DNA of 29,539 nt from CAYVTD01 sp964454445 (GTDB lineage Bacteria > Bacteroidota > Ignavibacteria > Kapaibacteriales > UBA2268): contig CAYVTD010000038.1 of NCBI GenBank assembly GCA_964454445.1, positions 1 to 29,539 of the forward strand, in the 5' to 3' direction. Below, piece by piece: positions 6,232-16,350 of this stretch. Each line of letters begins with the position of its first letter. The stretch's first letter is position 1. The translations under genes and the position numbers were made by a program. Under the pieces are notes generated by a model. It was not told the origin of the DNA. It was given only the letters and a program-made list of their open reading frames with translations, and did no database searches.

Positions 6232-8847
6232 ATGTTTAAGTTTTTAGCTCTTTTTGTTCTAATTGCATTATTCACTATTAGCAGTTTTTCATCAGACATA
6301 CTACCAAATTTCCAAATGGAGAAGAACCCTCACAAGAAAGAACTGCGCCAGCAATGGATAGACCAAATGAATCGAATCGAGCCTGATTTAGATTGGAGAA
6401 TTATTCAAAGTGAAATTTTAAATGCTAAAAGCATATATCGTCAGGACAAATTGATTCAAATGCTAGAACACAAAAACTATGAGCAAATTCTCGCTGACGA
6501 AGAAACCATAGCTGATGGTATAATTCGAGGAAAATGGATAGAAAGAGGCAGCAAAAATCAAGCGGGCAGAATTCATACTGCTGACATTGATTTCCAGCGC
6601 AACATTATCATAGCAGCCTCGAGCGGAGGCAACATCTGGCAAGGAACCTTGAATGGCAAAAACTGGCAATGCCTCAATGATAGAATGAATTTTTATGATA
6701 TTAGAACAGTAAAATTTCTCAAAAAAACTCAGCAAAATAGAATTATTGTAGTTCGAAACTCGCCGGCGAGCGTTGTGTATTCAGACAATAATGGAGAACT
6801 TTGGGAGACAGCCAAAGGTCTCGAAATACCTGCCAACTGGGGTTGGATGAAGCGTGGCGCAGTCCTTGATAATGAGAAAAATACCACTTTCATTCTCGTT
6901 CAAGAATTCGATTACGACTTGTGGCAGCCATTAACATCAATATACATTTCAAACGACTTTTGCGAAAGTTTTAAAAGAATTTATTCAACATATTTGTCGG
7001 TTAACGTTCTCGACATCTGGGCTCCTCAGTATGGCAGCGACAAATGTTATTTGGCAACTCCAGACGACTTATATGTTTTCAATTCTAATGGAGATACCAT
7101 CTCAAGAGAATCTCTCGAGTTTAACCCGCCTGGCGAAACTACAGATATATATCAAATATTGCTCGCAGGCTCTTTTAATGATTTGGATTCTGTGATTTGC
7201 ATAATGCAAAACCGGAATACAAAACAAGGCAGAGTGTCATCATTTTTCAAACACTATTTGCGGGGTCAAACCGAATTTGAAAGTGAAATTATGGCTAACC
7301 CTTTCCAAGATAACAGCCTTGCAATGTCGAACCTGTCAAGTAAAAAATTGTTCTTTGGTTCAGTAAATATGTATAGAAATATAAATGATGATCACAACTG
7401 GGAAACAGTCAACGAATGGTACGATTATTATCCCGAACCACTCACAAAGTTACACGCTGATATCTGCGGGATCTCGCTTTTTGTAAATCCAGATAAGCCA
7501 GACGAGGAAATAATGTTGATTGCAACCGATGGTGGACTATATATTTCAAAAAACTATTCCATCGATGTTACAAATATATCATTAAACAACTTAAATGTTA
7601 GCCAATATTACAGCACATATTCTTACCCGCCAAACCCTCAGATCGTTTTCGCAGGTAGTCAGGACCAGGGCTTTCAAAGGGCAATCTATCACAATGATAA
7701 TACTTTAGAATTTGAGCAAACAATTAGCGGTGATTATGGACATTTGTGTTCATCAGATAGAGGAACCCACCTTTGGTCTGTGTATCCCGGCTGGGCACTT
7801 TTATATAAGGATATTGCCAAAGATGACTATACCGCAGCTGGTTGGACTTTCGACGGAACTGGATGGCTCTGGATGCCACCGATAATAGCCGATCCCGACA
7901 ATCCCAAAGCGGCTTATGTTGCTGCAGGAGGCAAAAATGGAAGCTCCAATCTTTGGCGACTCGACTTCGATGGAGTAAATATTAACGGAAAAATGCTCGA
8001 TTATAATTTTAAAGCAGACGATCCTAATGCTAATCTGTCAGCAATCGCTTTTTCACCCGTAAAAACAAATTATTTATATGCCATGGACGGCTTGGGCAGG
8101 TTTTACACTTCGAGCAACAAGGGAATTGACTGGACTATAAGCCAAGATTTCCAAGGTCCACAGCCTCATTATTTTTATGGGAATAGCATTGTCCCTTCTC
8201 AAATTGATTTCGGTACTGTTTTCATCGGCGGCTCTGGATATTCAAATCCAGGGTCATATCTTAGCAAAGACAATGGCGATACTTTTCAGCCGATAGACGA
8301 TGGCTTGCCAAAAACTTTAATTTTGGATATGGCTATTTCCGACGATGAGCAATTCCTTTTTGCAGCCACCCAAGTTGGTCCTTATGTTTATGTAGTAAAG
8401 GTCAATAAATGGTATGACATGTCTGGCATGGGAGCGCCTGACCAAACATATTGGTCTGTCGAATATGTACCACAGTTAAAGACTGTTAGATTTGGGACTT
8501 ATGGACGTGGAATATGGGATTTTAAAATCACAGGTATCAGTTCTGTTGAAACTAAAGAAGCTTCGAGTATTGCCAAAAAAATTAATGTCGTAGCATATCC
8601 AAATCCAAGCAAAGAGGCAACAACCATCGAAATAGACTCGCCCGAAAGCGGATTGATAACAGTAAACATTTACGACCTTCAAGGGCATATTGTCGCCAAT
8701 CTTTTCGACGGCATTATGCCTTCTGGCAAAAATGTTTTAAAATGGGATGGCACTTCAAAAAGCGGTACCTCATTGCCTAGAGGAAATTATATATGCACAG
8801 CGAGCGGCTTTAACAACTGCTCGTTTGTGAAACTGATCTTAGAATAA
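6232..8847 (+). CDS. Large secreted beta-propeller (sortilin/BNR-like) protein with T9SS sorting domain
   Basis: This 871-residue protein begins with a signal peptide (FLALFVLIALFTISSFSS). It continues with a WIERGSKNQAGRIHTADID segment and SSGGNIWQGTLNGKNWQ, the usual opening of secreted VPS10/sialidase-type propellers in this group. Further propeller turns include ATDGGLYISKN, TSSNKGIDW and LSKDNGDTFQPI, and Trp- and Asp-rich strands fill the middle. Residues 786-871 form a FlgD-like type IX sorting domain (YPNPSKEATTIEI, then VNIYDLQGHIV, then KWDGTSKSGTSLPRGNYIC). It is expected on the outer surface or in the medium, and no enzymatic residues can be assigned. Its stop codon (8845-8847) abuts the stop of the opposing thiolase gene with no spacer. 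Confidence 0.85.
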   Translation: MFKFLALFVLIALFTISSFSSDILPNFQMEKNPHKKELRQQWIDQMNRIEPDLDWRIIQSEILNAKSIYRQDKLIQMLEHKNYEQILADEETIADGIIRGKWIERGSKNQAGRIHTADIDFQRNIIIAASSGGNIWQGTLNGKNWQCLNDRMNFYDIRTVKFLKKTQQNRIIVVRNSPASVVYSDNNGELWETAKGLEIPANWGWMKRGAVLDNEKNTTFILVQEFDYDLWQPLTSIYISNDFCESFKRIYSTYLSVNVLDIWAPQYGSDKCYLATPDDLYVFNSNGDTISRESLEFNPPGETTDIYQILLAGSFNDLDSVICIMQNRNTKQGRVSSFFKHYLRGQTEFESEIMANPFQDNSLAMSNLSSKKLFFGSVNMYRNINDDHNWETVNEWYDYYPEPLTKLHADICGISLFVNPDKPDEEIMLIATDGGLYISKNYSIDVTNISLNNLNVSQYYSTYSYPPNPQIVFAGSQDQGFQRAIYHNDNTLEFEQTISGDYGHLCSSDRGTHLWSVYPGWALLYKDIAKDDYTAAGWTFDGTGWLWMPPIIADPDNPKAAYVAAGGKNGSSNLWRLDFDGVNINGKMLDYNFKADDPNANLSAIAFSPVKTNYLYAMDGLGRFYTSSNKGIDWTISQDFQGPQPHYFYGNSIVPSQIDFGTVFIGGSGYSNPGSYLSKDNGDTFQPIDDGLPKTLILDMAISDDEQFLFAATQVGPYVYVVKVNKWYDMSGMGAPDQTYWSVEYVPQLKTVRFGTYGRGIWDFKITGISSVETKEASSIAKKINVVAYPNPSKEATTIEIDSPESGLITVNIYDLQGHIVANLFDGIMPSGKNVLKWDGTSKSGTSLPRGNYICTASGFNNCSFVKLILE

Positions 8848-10020
8848 TTACATCATTTCAATAATCATGGCATTTGCCTCGCCTCCACCAATGCAAAGCG
8901 AAGCAATACCATACTTTTTCCCTTGTTTTTTCAAGGCATAAATCAAAGTAGTTAGTATTCTTGCACCAGATGCACCTATTGGATGTCCGAGCGAAACAGC
9001 GCCTCCATGAATGTTTACCTTGTCATAAGAAATGCCAAGTTTTTGGGCTGTTACCATCGGAACAACCGAGAAAGCTTCGTTGATTTCAAATAAATCGATG
9101 TCTCCGAGTTTCATACCAGCCTTGTTTACAACTTTACTAATTGCTTCTGCAGGTGCTGTCGTAAACCATTGTGGGTCTTGTGCGTACGAGCAGTGAGCAA
9201 TTATCTTTGCAAGGGGTTTATAGCCCTTGGCGCTTGCATTAGCATCGGAAGTTACGACTAAAGCCGCTGCACCATCATCAATAGAAGAAGCATTAGCGGC
9301 AGTTACAGTGCCATCTTTTTTAAATACCGGTCTTAAAGCTGCAACTTTATCAAAGTTTACTTTTGCGGGCTCTTCGTCTTTATCAATTATAATATTTCCT
9401 TTTTTGTTTTCGATAACAACAGGTGTAATTTCTTCGTCGAACCAACCATTCTTCTGAGCTTCTTGAGCACGTTTGTAGCTATTGATGGCATAATCATCTT
9501 GAGCTTCACGTGAAAGATGAAACTCAGAGGCACACAATTCGCCTGCATTGCCCATGTGTATATTATGGTAAGGATCCCACAGTCCATCGTGTATCATTAA
9601 ATCAACTACTTCACCATTTCCCATACGATAACCGTTTCTAGCATTAAAAAGAGCGTAAGGAGCATTAGTCATCGATTCTTGTCCGCCAGCCACAACAGTA
9701 ACTGCATCGCCAAGGCGAATTGCCTGGTCAGCAAGCATCACAGATTTCAACCCGCTGCCGCATACCTTGTTAATAGTCATACATTGCACACTCACAGGCA
9801 AGCCGGCATAAACACATGCCTGCCGAGCTGGAGCTTGCCCCAAGCCCCCAGTCAAAATATTGCCCATAATTACTTCATCAATTTCTTCGGCAGAAATGCC
9901 TGCTCTTTTCACTGCTTCCTTGATGACAATAGCTCCTAATTTGGGAGCAGTTACAGGAGATAAAGATCCAAGAAATGCACCAATTGGAGTGCGAACTGCG
10001 GAGAGAATAACTGTTTGCAT
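8848..10020 (-). CDS. Acetyl-CoA acetyltransferase (thiolase)
   Basis: This 390-residue thiolase condenses two acetyl-CoA to acetoacetyl-CoA or cleaves 3-ketoacyl-CoA. All active-site motifs are present: nucleophile Cys87 in NKVCGSGLKS, NEAF (314-317), His346 in SLGHPIGASGAR and Cys376 in SLCIGGGEANA. The length and HMGNAGE segment fit the short-chain biosynthetic (AtoB/PhaA-like) branch rather than the trifunctional FadA type, though substrate length cannot be fixed from motifs. It appears monocistronic, with no beta-oxidation or ketone-body genes beside it. It diverges from the hydrolase gene at 10175 across about 150 A/T-rich bases that must hold both promoters. Confidence 0.92.
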   Translation of the reverse strand: MQTVILSAVRTPIGAFLGSLSPVTAPKLGAIVIKEAVKRAGISAEEIDEVIMGNILTGGLGQAPARQACVYAGLPVSVQCMTINKVCGSGLKSVMLADQAIRLGDAVTVVAGGQESMTNAPYALFNARNGYRMGNGEVVDLMIHDGLWDPYHNIHMGNAGELCASEFHLSREAQDDYAINSYKRAQEAQKNGWFDEEITPVVIENKKGNIIIDKDEEPAKVNFDKVAALRPVFKKDGTVTAANASSIDDGAAALVVTSDANASAKGYKPLAKIIAHCSYAQDPQWFTTAPAEAISKVVNKAGMKLGDIDLFEINEAFSVVPMVTAQKLGISYDKVNIHGGAVSLGHPIGASGARILTTLIYALKKQGKKYGIASLCIGGGEANAMIIEMM

Positions 10021-10135
10021 TGCATACCTTTCAAAAATAATTAAAAAAAAACTAATTGATTGAAAAAATGAAATAAATTATTTTTAAAAGATACAAAAAA
10101 AACATTTAATTTTCTATTTTATCTGAAAGATTTTT

Positions 10136-10143
10136 TATATTTG
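10136..10143 (+). promoter_or_regulatory. Bacteroidota-type -7 element for the 10175-12861 operon
   Basis: TATATTTG matches TAnnTTTG exactly and lies about 30 bases before the ATG at 10175. The -33 region has no TTTG at the expected spacing, only TTTC. A start near 10150 would give a leader of about 25 bases. Confidence 0.45.
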
Positions 10144-10174
10144 TGTTTTATTCTTGTGCAAAAGAAAAAAATGT

Positions 10175-10813
10175 ATGCAAATTAGATCTATTGAAGCCGG
10201 ACCTGTCGCAACGAACTGTTATCTTGTTTACGACGAAGTCCACAAGGAGGGTGTGTTAATCGATGCGCCAATGGAATCTTTGCATCTAATGCTGCCTTAT
10301 ATATTGGATAATAGAATTGAACTAAATGCAATTTTTCTTACACATTCTCATTGGGACCATACAATAGACGCCCCTGCCTTTAAAAGAGAAACAGGCGCTA
10401 TGATATACATACATAAAAATGACAAATACCGGCTCACTAACCCAATGGAATACACTAGTATTCCTTTGCCATTTAGTATTGACGCATTCTCTCCTGATTT
10501 TTATTACAAACATGGAGATGTTTTTACTGTTTCAGGTATAACATTGGAGATTAGACATACACCCGGTCATACTGAAGGAGGAGTATGTATCGTTGAACAC
10601 GCTAACCGGATAGTTTTTACAGGCGATACTCTGTTCAACCAAGGAGTTGGTAGGGTAGATTTACCCGGAGGCGACTGGCAAACATTAATTCATTCGATAA
10701 ACGAACAGATTTTTACTTTACCAGACAACTACATTGTCCAATGTGGGCACGGACCAGGCACTTCAATTGCAAACGAAAAAAGATTTAACCCTTTTTTGCG
10801 TAACAATTATTAA
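10175..10813 (+). CDS. Metallo-beta-lactamase-fold hydrolase (glyoxalase II-like)
   Basis: This roughly 212-residue protein is a cytosolic MBL-fold hydrolase. It carries the metal motif THSHWDH (HxHxDH), the second His in TPGHTEGG, the bridging Asp in FTGDTLFNQGVGR, and a last His in CGHGPGTS, so a two-metal site is complete. This set is typical of glyoxalase II/YcbL-type thioester hydrolases, though the short length and missing C-terminal helical domain argue for the YcbL-like group. I chose the ATG at 10175 (MQIRSIEAGPVATNCYLV), because that is where family similarity starts. A TTG at 10154 would add seven residues. It is the first gene of an apparent operon with the LptE-like lipoprotein (20 bases downstream) and a glycosyltransferase. 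Confidence 0.88.
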   Translation: MQIRSIEAGPVATNCYLVYDEVHKEGVLIDAPMESLHLMLPYILDNRIELNAIFLTHSHWDHTIDAPAFKRETGAMIYIHKNDKYRLTNPMEYTSIPLPFSIDAFSPDFYYKHGDVFTVSGITLEIRHTPGHTEGGVCIVEHANRIVFTGDTLFNQGVGRVDLPGGDWQTLIHSINEQIFTLPDNYIVQCGHGPGTSIANEKRFNPFLRNNY

Positions 10814-10832
10814 CATAAGTAATTAGTTTTTA

Positions 10833-11372
10833 ATGTATTCTACAATAATTAACAACAATTCATTATTAAGTAATATTGTTCTTAGAATATTTTTTGTAAA
10901 TTGTATAATCCTAGCAGTGTTTCTTGCAGGATGTTATTCATTCACTGGCGGAAACGTGCCGGATTATTTGAAGGATTTATATATAGCCACTGTGAACGAC
11001 AACAGCGGATATGGTAATCCGTCATATAGAAGTACTTTGACAGAAAATTTGATAAACAAATTTAAAAATGACAGTCCTTTTCGGCTTGTCGAACGAGGCG
11101 GTGATGCACGACTGGAAGTTGCTATCTCTTCGATTTCTGACCAAACCACAACTGTAAGCCCGGGCGAGCTCGAAACGGAAAGAAAAATTAATGTTAACTG
11201 CGAGGCGATTTACTATGACAGAGTTAAAAACAAAGAAATTTGGAAAAAGTCTTTTTCCAATGCACAGATGTATGAGCTGGCTGGGGCACAGACGGCTCGC
11301 GATGCGGCTGTAAACTTGGCTCTTAATCAGATTTCAGATGATATTTTGCTCGCTGTTGTGTCGGGCTGGTAG
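10833..11372 (+). CDS. lptE: LptE-like LPS-assembly lipoprotein
   Basis: This 179-residue outer-membrane lipoprotein has a long signal peptide ending in the lipobox LAGC (Cys34). The mature protein follows the LptE-family pattern of this group: CYSFTGGNVPDYLKDLYIATVNDNSG, then a TLTENLINKF helix, FRLVE strand, RLEVAISSISD strand and a C-terminal helix. In the Lpt machine LptE plugs the LptD barrel that inserts lipopolysaccharide into the outer leaflet. LptD is not in the window. It sits between an MBL hydrolase and a membrane glycosyltransferase with short spacers, so envelope-linked co-expression is plausible. Confidence 0.82.
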   Translation: MYSTIINNNSLLSNIVLRIFFVNCIILAVFLAGCYSFTGGNVPDYLKDLYIATVNDNSGYGNPSYRSTLTENLINKFKNDSPFRLVERGGDARLEVAISSISDQTTTVSPGELETERKINVNCEAIYYDRVKNKEIWKKSFSNAQMYELAGAQTARDAAVNLALNQISDDILLAVVSGW

Positions 11373-11409
11373 TTAAAAAATATGTTGAAAACAAGGGGCA
11401 TCTAAGCCT

Positions 11410-12861
11410 ATGGAAAATTTTTTACTAGTGGTATATTTCATATCACTTACTGTTTTGTTCGGTTTCGGTATCCATGGTATCGTTCTGCTTTATTACTATT
11501 ATAAGACGATCAATCTACCGAATGCAGATCACGTTGAACTTGACGAATATCCTGTCGCTACAATCCAATTGCCAATATTCAACGAACTATATGTTGTAGA
11601 ACGACTCATTCGTTCAGTTTGTAGCATCGACTATCCCCAAGAAAAACTTGAGATTCAGGTCCTTGATGATTCCATCGACGAAACTCAAGAACTTGCCAAG
11701 AAACTTGTTGACGAATATAAGACTTTGGGTTTCGACATTCACTATATTCACCGAACAGATCGTTCTGGATTCAAGGCAGGAGCTTTGAAAGAAGGTCTTG
11801 CAATAGCCAAAGGCGAGTTTGTAGCGATATTCGATGCAGATTTTGTTCCCAAGCCAGATTTTCTCAAGAAAACTATACCTTTCTTTAATGATCAACAAAT
11901 TGGTTGTGTGCAAACGCGTTGGGAGCATCTTAATGAAGAATATTCATTTTTAACACGCTCTCAGGCATTGGCTCTCGATGGGCATTTCGTTATCGAACAG
12001 CAAGTGCGCAACAAAGCTGGCTTCTTTATTAACTTCAACGGAACTGCTGGTATCTGGCGTAAAAGCACCATTATCGACGCCGGTAATTGGCAACCTGACA
12101 CTTTAACCGAGGATCTCGACTTGAGTTACAGAGCTCAGTTAAAGGGCTGGAAATTCAAATTCTTGAATAATGTTACTTCTCCTGCCGAACTACCAGCCGA
12201 TATTAATGCTCTGAAAACTCAGCAATTTCGTTGGACCAAGGGCGCTGTAGAAACAGCCAAGAAAATGCTACTCGCTGTTTTCAAATCTGAACTGCCTTTT
12301 AAGATAAAACTCGAATGTTTTATCCATCTTACGAGTAATATCGTTTTTCCTTTCATAATGTTGGTAGCTTTATTAAATATTCCGCTCGTGCTAATCAAAA
12401 ACACTGTGGGCGGTTACGACACTTATTACTCCATTATGTCTGTTTTCGTCCTTGCTTCGATTTCCACATTCTTGTTTTATATGTATGCGCAGCGTGCCAT
12501 ACATTTGGATTGGCGTAGGCGGCTACTTTTATTTCCCGTTTTTCTTGCTGGCAGTATGGGCTTTGCTGTTAACAACACAAAAGCAGTTATCGAAGCACTA
12601 ATTAACAAAAAATCGAGCTTCGCGCGCACGCCGAAGTATCAGATTGTAACCAACGACGACACCTGGCGCTCAAAAGTTTACAAGCAGAAGAAAATTAAAA
12701 TGACTGTCGTAGTCGAATTGCTCTTTGCTCTATATTACTTAATTGGTATTGGTATTTCTGTTTATTACCTTGAAATAGCTGCCATTCCTTTTCAGCTTTT
12801 ATTCTTGCTTGGTTTCGGTACTGTAGGTTTTATGTCATTAAGACATGCCTTGGCGAGATAA
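11410..12861 (+). CDS. Membrane GT2 family glycosyltransferase (cellulose synthase-like)
   Basis: This 483-residue integral membrane enzyme has one N-terminal membrane helix (about 5-30), a cytosolic GT-A domain, and a cluster of helices from about residue 305 to the C-terminus. Processive-type motifs are complete: VLDDS (84-88), FDADF (141-145, the metal-binding DxD), TEDLDLSYR (233-241, general base Asp) and QQFRW (271-275, QxxRW). The set resembles cellulose-synthase-like and beta-monoglucosyldiacylglycerol synthases, which transfer sugars from nucleotide sugars to a growing glycan or a lipid. I cannot tell which acceptor it uses; no PilZ domain or partner synthase subunit is seen. It ends before a bidirectional terminator. 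Confidence 0.88.
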   Translation: MENFLLVVYFISLTVLFGFGIHGIVLLYYYYKTINLPNADHVELDEYPVATIQLPIFNELYVVERLIRSVCSIDYPQEKLEIQVLDDSIDETQELAKKLVDEYKTLGFDIHYIHRTDRSGFKAGALKEGLAIAKGEFVAIFDADFVPKPDFLKKTIPFFNDQQIGCVQTRWEHLNEEYSFLTRSQALALDGHFVIEQQVRNKAGFFINFNGTAGIWRKSTIIDAGNWQPDTLTEDLDLSYRAQLKGWKFKFLNNVTSPAELPADINALKTQQFRWTKGAVETAKKMLLAVFKSELPFKIKLECFIHLTSNIVFPFIMLVALLNIPLVLIKNTVGGYDTYYSIMSVFVLASISTFLFYMYAQRAIHLDWRRRLLLFPVFLAGSMGFAVNNTKAVIEALINKKSSFARTPKYQIVTNDDTWRSKVYKQKKIKMTVVVELLFALYYLIGIGISVYYLEIAAIPFQLLFLLGFGTVGFMSLRHALAR

Positions 12862-12917
12862 TTTTAATTTTTTTGGTTTATGCTATAAATCAATATAGAA
12901 GCTAAGAATTAATAAAT

Positions 12918-12962
12918 AAAAGCATTTATTGCATTACGTTTCATTGCAGTAAATGCTTTTTT
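12918..12962. terminator. Bidirectional intrinsic terminator
   Basis: An 11-bp perfect inverted repeat (arms 12918-12928 and 12950-12960) extends inward through TGCA/TGCA. It is flanked by A-runs on the left and T-runs on the right, so it can end transcription from both sides. It separates the glycosyltransferase (+) from the Dna2-like gene (-) and touches the latter's stop codon. Confidence 0.8.
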
Positions 12963-15900
12963 ATTCGATGATGTTTATGTGCTCTTTAATAGTTGTATTA
13001 TCAAAATAACCATTATATTTTTTTATATGAGTGATAAGTTTGCTATAAATAGGCGATTCTTTTAAAATTTGACTATTACCAAGCATAATAAAACGATCTT
13101 TGGCACGCGTCAAAACAACATTTAACTTCCTATCGACAGTAACTCCATTAAATAATGCTTCAGACACAATATTATTAAGCAAGTGCTTGTGATTTACAAC
13201 AGTAGAAACAATTATGATATTCCTTTCCGATCCTTGAAAACGTTCAACCGTATCTATTGTAATGAACTGACGTAGATTCGCAGGCATAAGTCGAAATATC
13301 ACGGAACATTGAGCGCGGAAAGGGCTAATAACACCAATCGTCGATTGATTAAATTCACAATTTTGCTTATTATAAATTTCATATATAGCTTCACATAAGC
13401 TTATTACAAGCTGAGCCTCATTATAATTAATCTTTAATCTTAAATCTGGTGTAGTTTCCAGGAATATCAATCGAGATTTTGTAATCATTTTAATTAGACT
13501 GTTTTCTGTTTGACTGCTTAAAACATCACTTTTTGCAAGCTGCCAATCGTTGTCAGGGATTGTTTTCAGCTTTCCATTATAAAATACTCGACTTGGAAAG
13601 CGCTGGATCTCTTCGTGCATTCGTCCTTGATATATCAACATTCCATAAGCATTATCCCAGTGATTTTTTATCGCATTTCTAAGAATTCTATCGAATAGCG
13701 AATCAGCAAGATTGTGTAAACACAAGTTTTGCAAATTTGAGCTTTTTGTTATAGTTTTCGACGGATCTTGAATTACGACCGCAGGGAGTTGTTTCTCATC
13801 TCCTATCATTATAAATCTACGTGTTTTAGCAAGAAAGCCGATTATCTGCGGCTCTAGAATCTGCGATGCTTCATCAATTATAAGCGTATCAAACGTTAAT
13901 AAACCAAACAATTCTGGATTTGCCGCAGCAGAAGAGCAAGTTGTTACAAAAACTCGTGTATTTTTTAACTTCTTATAAACATCGCGCAATGGCAAAGTGT
14001 CTATTAGCGATAATAATAAGTTGTGAGAATCATTGGTGCAATACTTTGAGCCAATACGAATATATGGAAAATCCATCGATATTTTTTGCAGGGCAAGGCA
14101 AATCTCATCGACAGCCCTATTGGTGTATGCAAGCAATAAAATATTCTCATCAGTATCTTCATATATTCGCTGAACAAGGTTTTTAAGAATATAAGAGGTT
14201 TTTCCTGTGCCTGGTGGTCCTTGGAAAAGGAAATAATCCTGCGATGCAAGAGCTTTGGCAAGCATCTGATTTTGATGGGTATTCAGTTCAGGGATGTTAA
14301 GTTGCTTTAAATGATGGAATCTTGGCTCAGAAAGACCTAATAGAATACTTTTTTTCTCTGGGGAAGCGATTATAAATTCATAAATAGATCGAAATAGAGT
14401 TTTCGAACTCGATTCAATTAGATCCCGTTCTATTGACCATTTAATATCAAGAGAAAACAAATCATTATCAACCGATTTGTTGCGCAAGCTGACCATTAGA
14501 TAATCTGTGGTAATCTCGATAATATATCCTCGGAGCAGCTGTCCTTTATATGGCTTGGCTTGAGTGTTTTCTGGATAAATTATTAGGATATCTCCCTTCC
14601 GAAAATAGCCTGCAAATAAAGGCGATTCGCTGTGAAAGCATATATGTTGGATATCGAAGTCCGAGTGACTTTGCAAGATTTTTAAACCGGTTATAATAGT
14701 CATCATCTGAAGTTTTTCCTGCGTCGTTTGACGCCAAAGAGACGAAAATCCAGCGCCGGAATGTCCATTACTATCGCCTATTTTTGCTACGTTAGACTCT
14801 CTGATGATAAACGATGTAAATTCTTGGAAATACTCCCTTTCTATAGCTGAAGCAGTGATGTAGGCATCTGCAAAACGGGAAGTTGGTGCCTCATAGTATT
14901 TTGGAATAATGCCAATTTTATCCAGATTAAGCATATCAAAGAGCTTGTAATGATTAAGCATCAATGCACGCTCGTGCGCAACAATCCAATTACGGCAATC
15001 CATAACCTCTTGTTTCTTAATATGGATGTTAGGAGCATTCCTGAAAGGATTCTCAGGGTCAGTAGAATATAATATTTGAGAATTCCCAAGTCGTCCTTTG
15101 TAGCAAGAATCAAGAAGAAGATTATAACAGGATGTTTGAGCCAAGTTGTTGTGCCATAGACCAATCCTAATGTTATCCCCGTTTATTGTTTGAATATTAA
15201 GATTGACTGAAGGAGCTTTTCCAGATTTTAATTCAATAACGTTTTTAACTAAGGGTTGTTCGCTGTCTTCCAAGAGCAAATCGAGCCTTCCTTGCAATCC
15301 ATAGTCAGGAGAAATAAAGCTCGGCTCGATGGCTCTCTTGCCCGAAATCTCTCTAACAAGCATCTTAAGCCTGTCGAAATGGAGCTTAACTTCATCTTTT
15401 ATCGCTTTAAGCCCTTTTGGGTCGGTATCATACAGATAAAAAAGAGCCAAGGGCTTTATGGCAATAGCTTTGTTATATGCTTTATCGAAATCAACTTCAT
15501 CGTCCTTTAAAAGCATATCAAAACAGTAGTTAATGAAATTACCCTTCATCATATTAGCTGTAATAGATCCTGAAGAATACTTCTTCAAGAAGTAAAAATA
15601 GTAATTATATCCGCGGTTTTGGAAGCATTCAGCGATGTCTGTAACATCAAAGAGGATATCTGGTTCGAGTACTATGATAGTTTCGCGAGCAGTTCGAAAA
15701 TAGCCATTTTCATTAGGTAGAGATTTGATTTTAAAAAGATTAATCAAGCAGCCAGAGTAAGTACAGCGATAAAAATCCTTCCAAAAATATTGGAGACGAA
15801 GAACAAAACCGCCTAAAACGGCACTATCGCAATAAATCTCTGAGTATATAATTTCTCCATTTCTGTTTTTTTCGATGTGCCCTCTTTTTAGAACGACAGC

Positions 15901-16350
15901 CTCAACTTTTTCGATTTCTCTGGGTAGTTCCTTTGTTAAATTGTCAGCTTCAAAATAAGAATCTGATGCAATAGAATTAGAAATAGTATCGGGAATATCA
16001 ATCTTAGTGTAATCAGAAACAAGCTGGGCAATGGAAAAATATACTGAATTGAGTTGTTTGCGATTAAAGAAATTATTTTTACTTGAAAATGCCCTATTTA
16101 AAATATAATTGCACTTCTTTATACTAGTTTCAATTGTATTTTGAAATTGATTTTTTGATAAAAAGAAAGATAATTTAGCATAAAATGAACTAAAAAACTG
16201 ACGATCGTCAGCTATCGCTGTATCGACAAGCTCGCGTAAAAGTAGTCGGGAAAGCATTGCCTTGCCATAGTCATCGCAGTCATTTCGCTGCATCAGTTCG
16301 CTTAATGCTGCAAAAAAATATTCAGCAAAATCGCGTTTATCAGAACTCAT
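12961..16350 (-). CDS. Dna2-like nuclease-helicase (PD-(D/E)XK nuclease fused to SF1 helicase)
   Basis: This 1129-residue protein combines two domains (numbering from the chosen start). The PD-(D/E)XK nuclease (about 330-410) shows YGLQGRLDLLLE (Asp357), then VIELKSGKAP (Glu373, Lys375), and a QTSCY motif (405-409), the same order as in Dna2. The SF1B helicase follows with GPPGTGKT (711-718), TNRAVDE, DEAS (826-829), GDEKQLP (850-856), VERFQGSE (about 1035-1042) and LTRAKDRF (1080-1087). The four-cysteine Fe-S cluster of eukaryotic Dna2 is not evident. The start is the ATG at 16348-16350, which overlaps the end of recJ by 11 bases; a longer frame to 16518 is open but runs inside recJ. Nuclease and helicase activities are inferred from motifs. 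Confidence 0.88.
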   Translation of the reverse strand: MSSDKRDFAEYFFAALSELMQRNDCDDYGKAMLSRLLLRELVDTAIADDRQFFSSFYAKLSFFLSKNQFQNTIETSIKKCNYILNRAFSSKNNFFNRKQLNSVYFSIAQLVSDYTKIDIPDTISNSIASDSYFEADNLTKELPREIEKVEAVVLKRGHIEKNRNGEIIYSEIYCDSAVLGGFVLRLQYFWKDFYRCTYSGCLINLFKIKSLPNENGYFRTARETIIVLEPDILFDVTDIAECFQNRGYNYYFYFLKKYSSGSITANMMKGNFINYCFDMLLKDDEVDFDKAYNKAIAIKPLALFYLYDTDPKGLKAIKDEVKLHFDRLKMLVREISGKRAIEPSFISPDYGLQGRLDLLLEDSEQPLVKNVIELKSGKAPSVNLNIQTINGDNIRIGLWHNNLAQTSCYNLLLDSCYKGRLGNSQILYSTDPENPFRNAPNIHIKKQEVMDCRNWIVAHERALMLNHYKLFDMLNLDKIGIIPKYYEAPTSRFADAYITASAIEREYFQEFTSFIIRESNVAKIGDSNGHSGAGFSSLWRQTTQEKLQMMTIITGLKILQSHSDFDIQHICFHSESPLFAGYFRKGDILIIYPENTQAKPYKGQLLRGYIIEITTDYLMVSLRNKSVDNDLFSLDIKWSIERDLIESSSKTLFRSIYEFIIASPEKKSILLGLSEPRFHHLKQLNIPELNTHQNQMLAKALASQDYFLFQGPPGTGKTSYILKNLVQRIYEDTDENILLLAYTNRAVDEICLALQKISMDFPYIRIGSKYCTNDSHNLLLSLIDTLPLRDVYKKLKNTRVFVTTCSSAAANPELFGLLTFDTLIIDEASQILEPQIIGFLAKTRRFIMIGDEKQLPAVVIQDPSKTITKSSNLQNLCLHNLADSLFDRILRNAIKNHWDNAYGMLIYQGRMHEEIQRFPSRVFYNGKLKTIPDNDWQLAKSDVLSSQTENSLIKMITKSRLIFLETTPDLRLKINYNEAQLVISLCEAIYEIYNKQNCEFNQSTIGVISPFRAQCSVIFRLMPANLRQFITIDTVERFQGSERNIIIVSTVVNHKHLLNNIVSEALFNGVTVDRKLNVVLTRAKDRFIMLGNSQILKESPIYSKLITHIKKYNGYFDNTTIKEHINIIE

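Noticed and set aside
9227..10063. Forward ORFs opposite the thiolase
   Set aside because: Antisense shadows of a complete thiolase gene with all active-site motifs.
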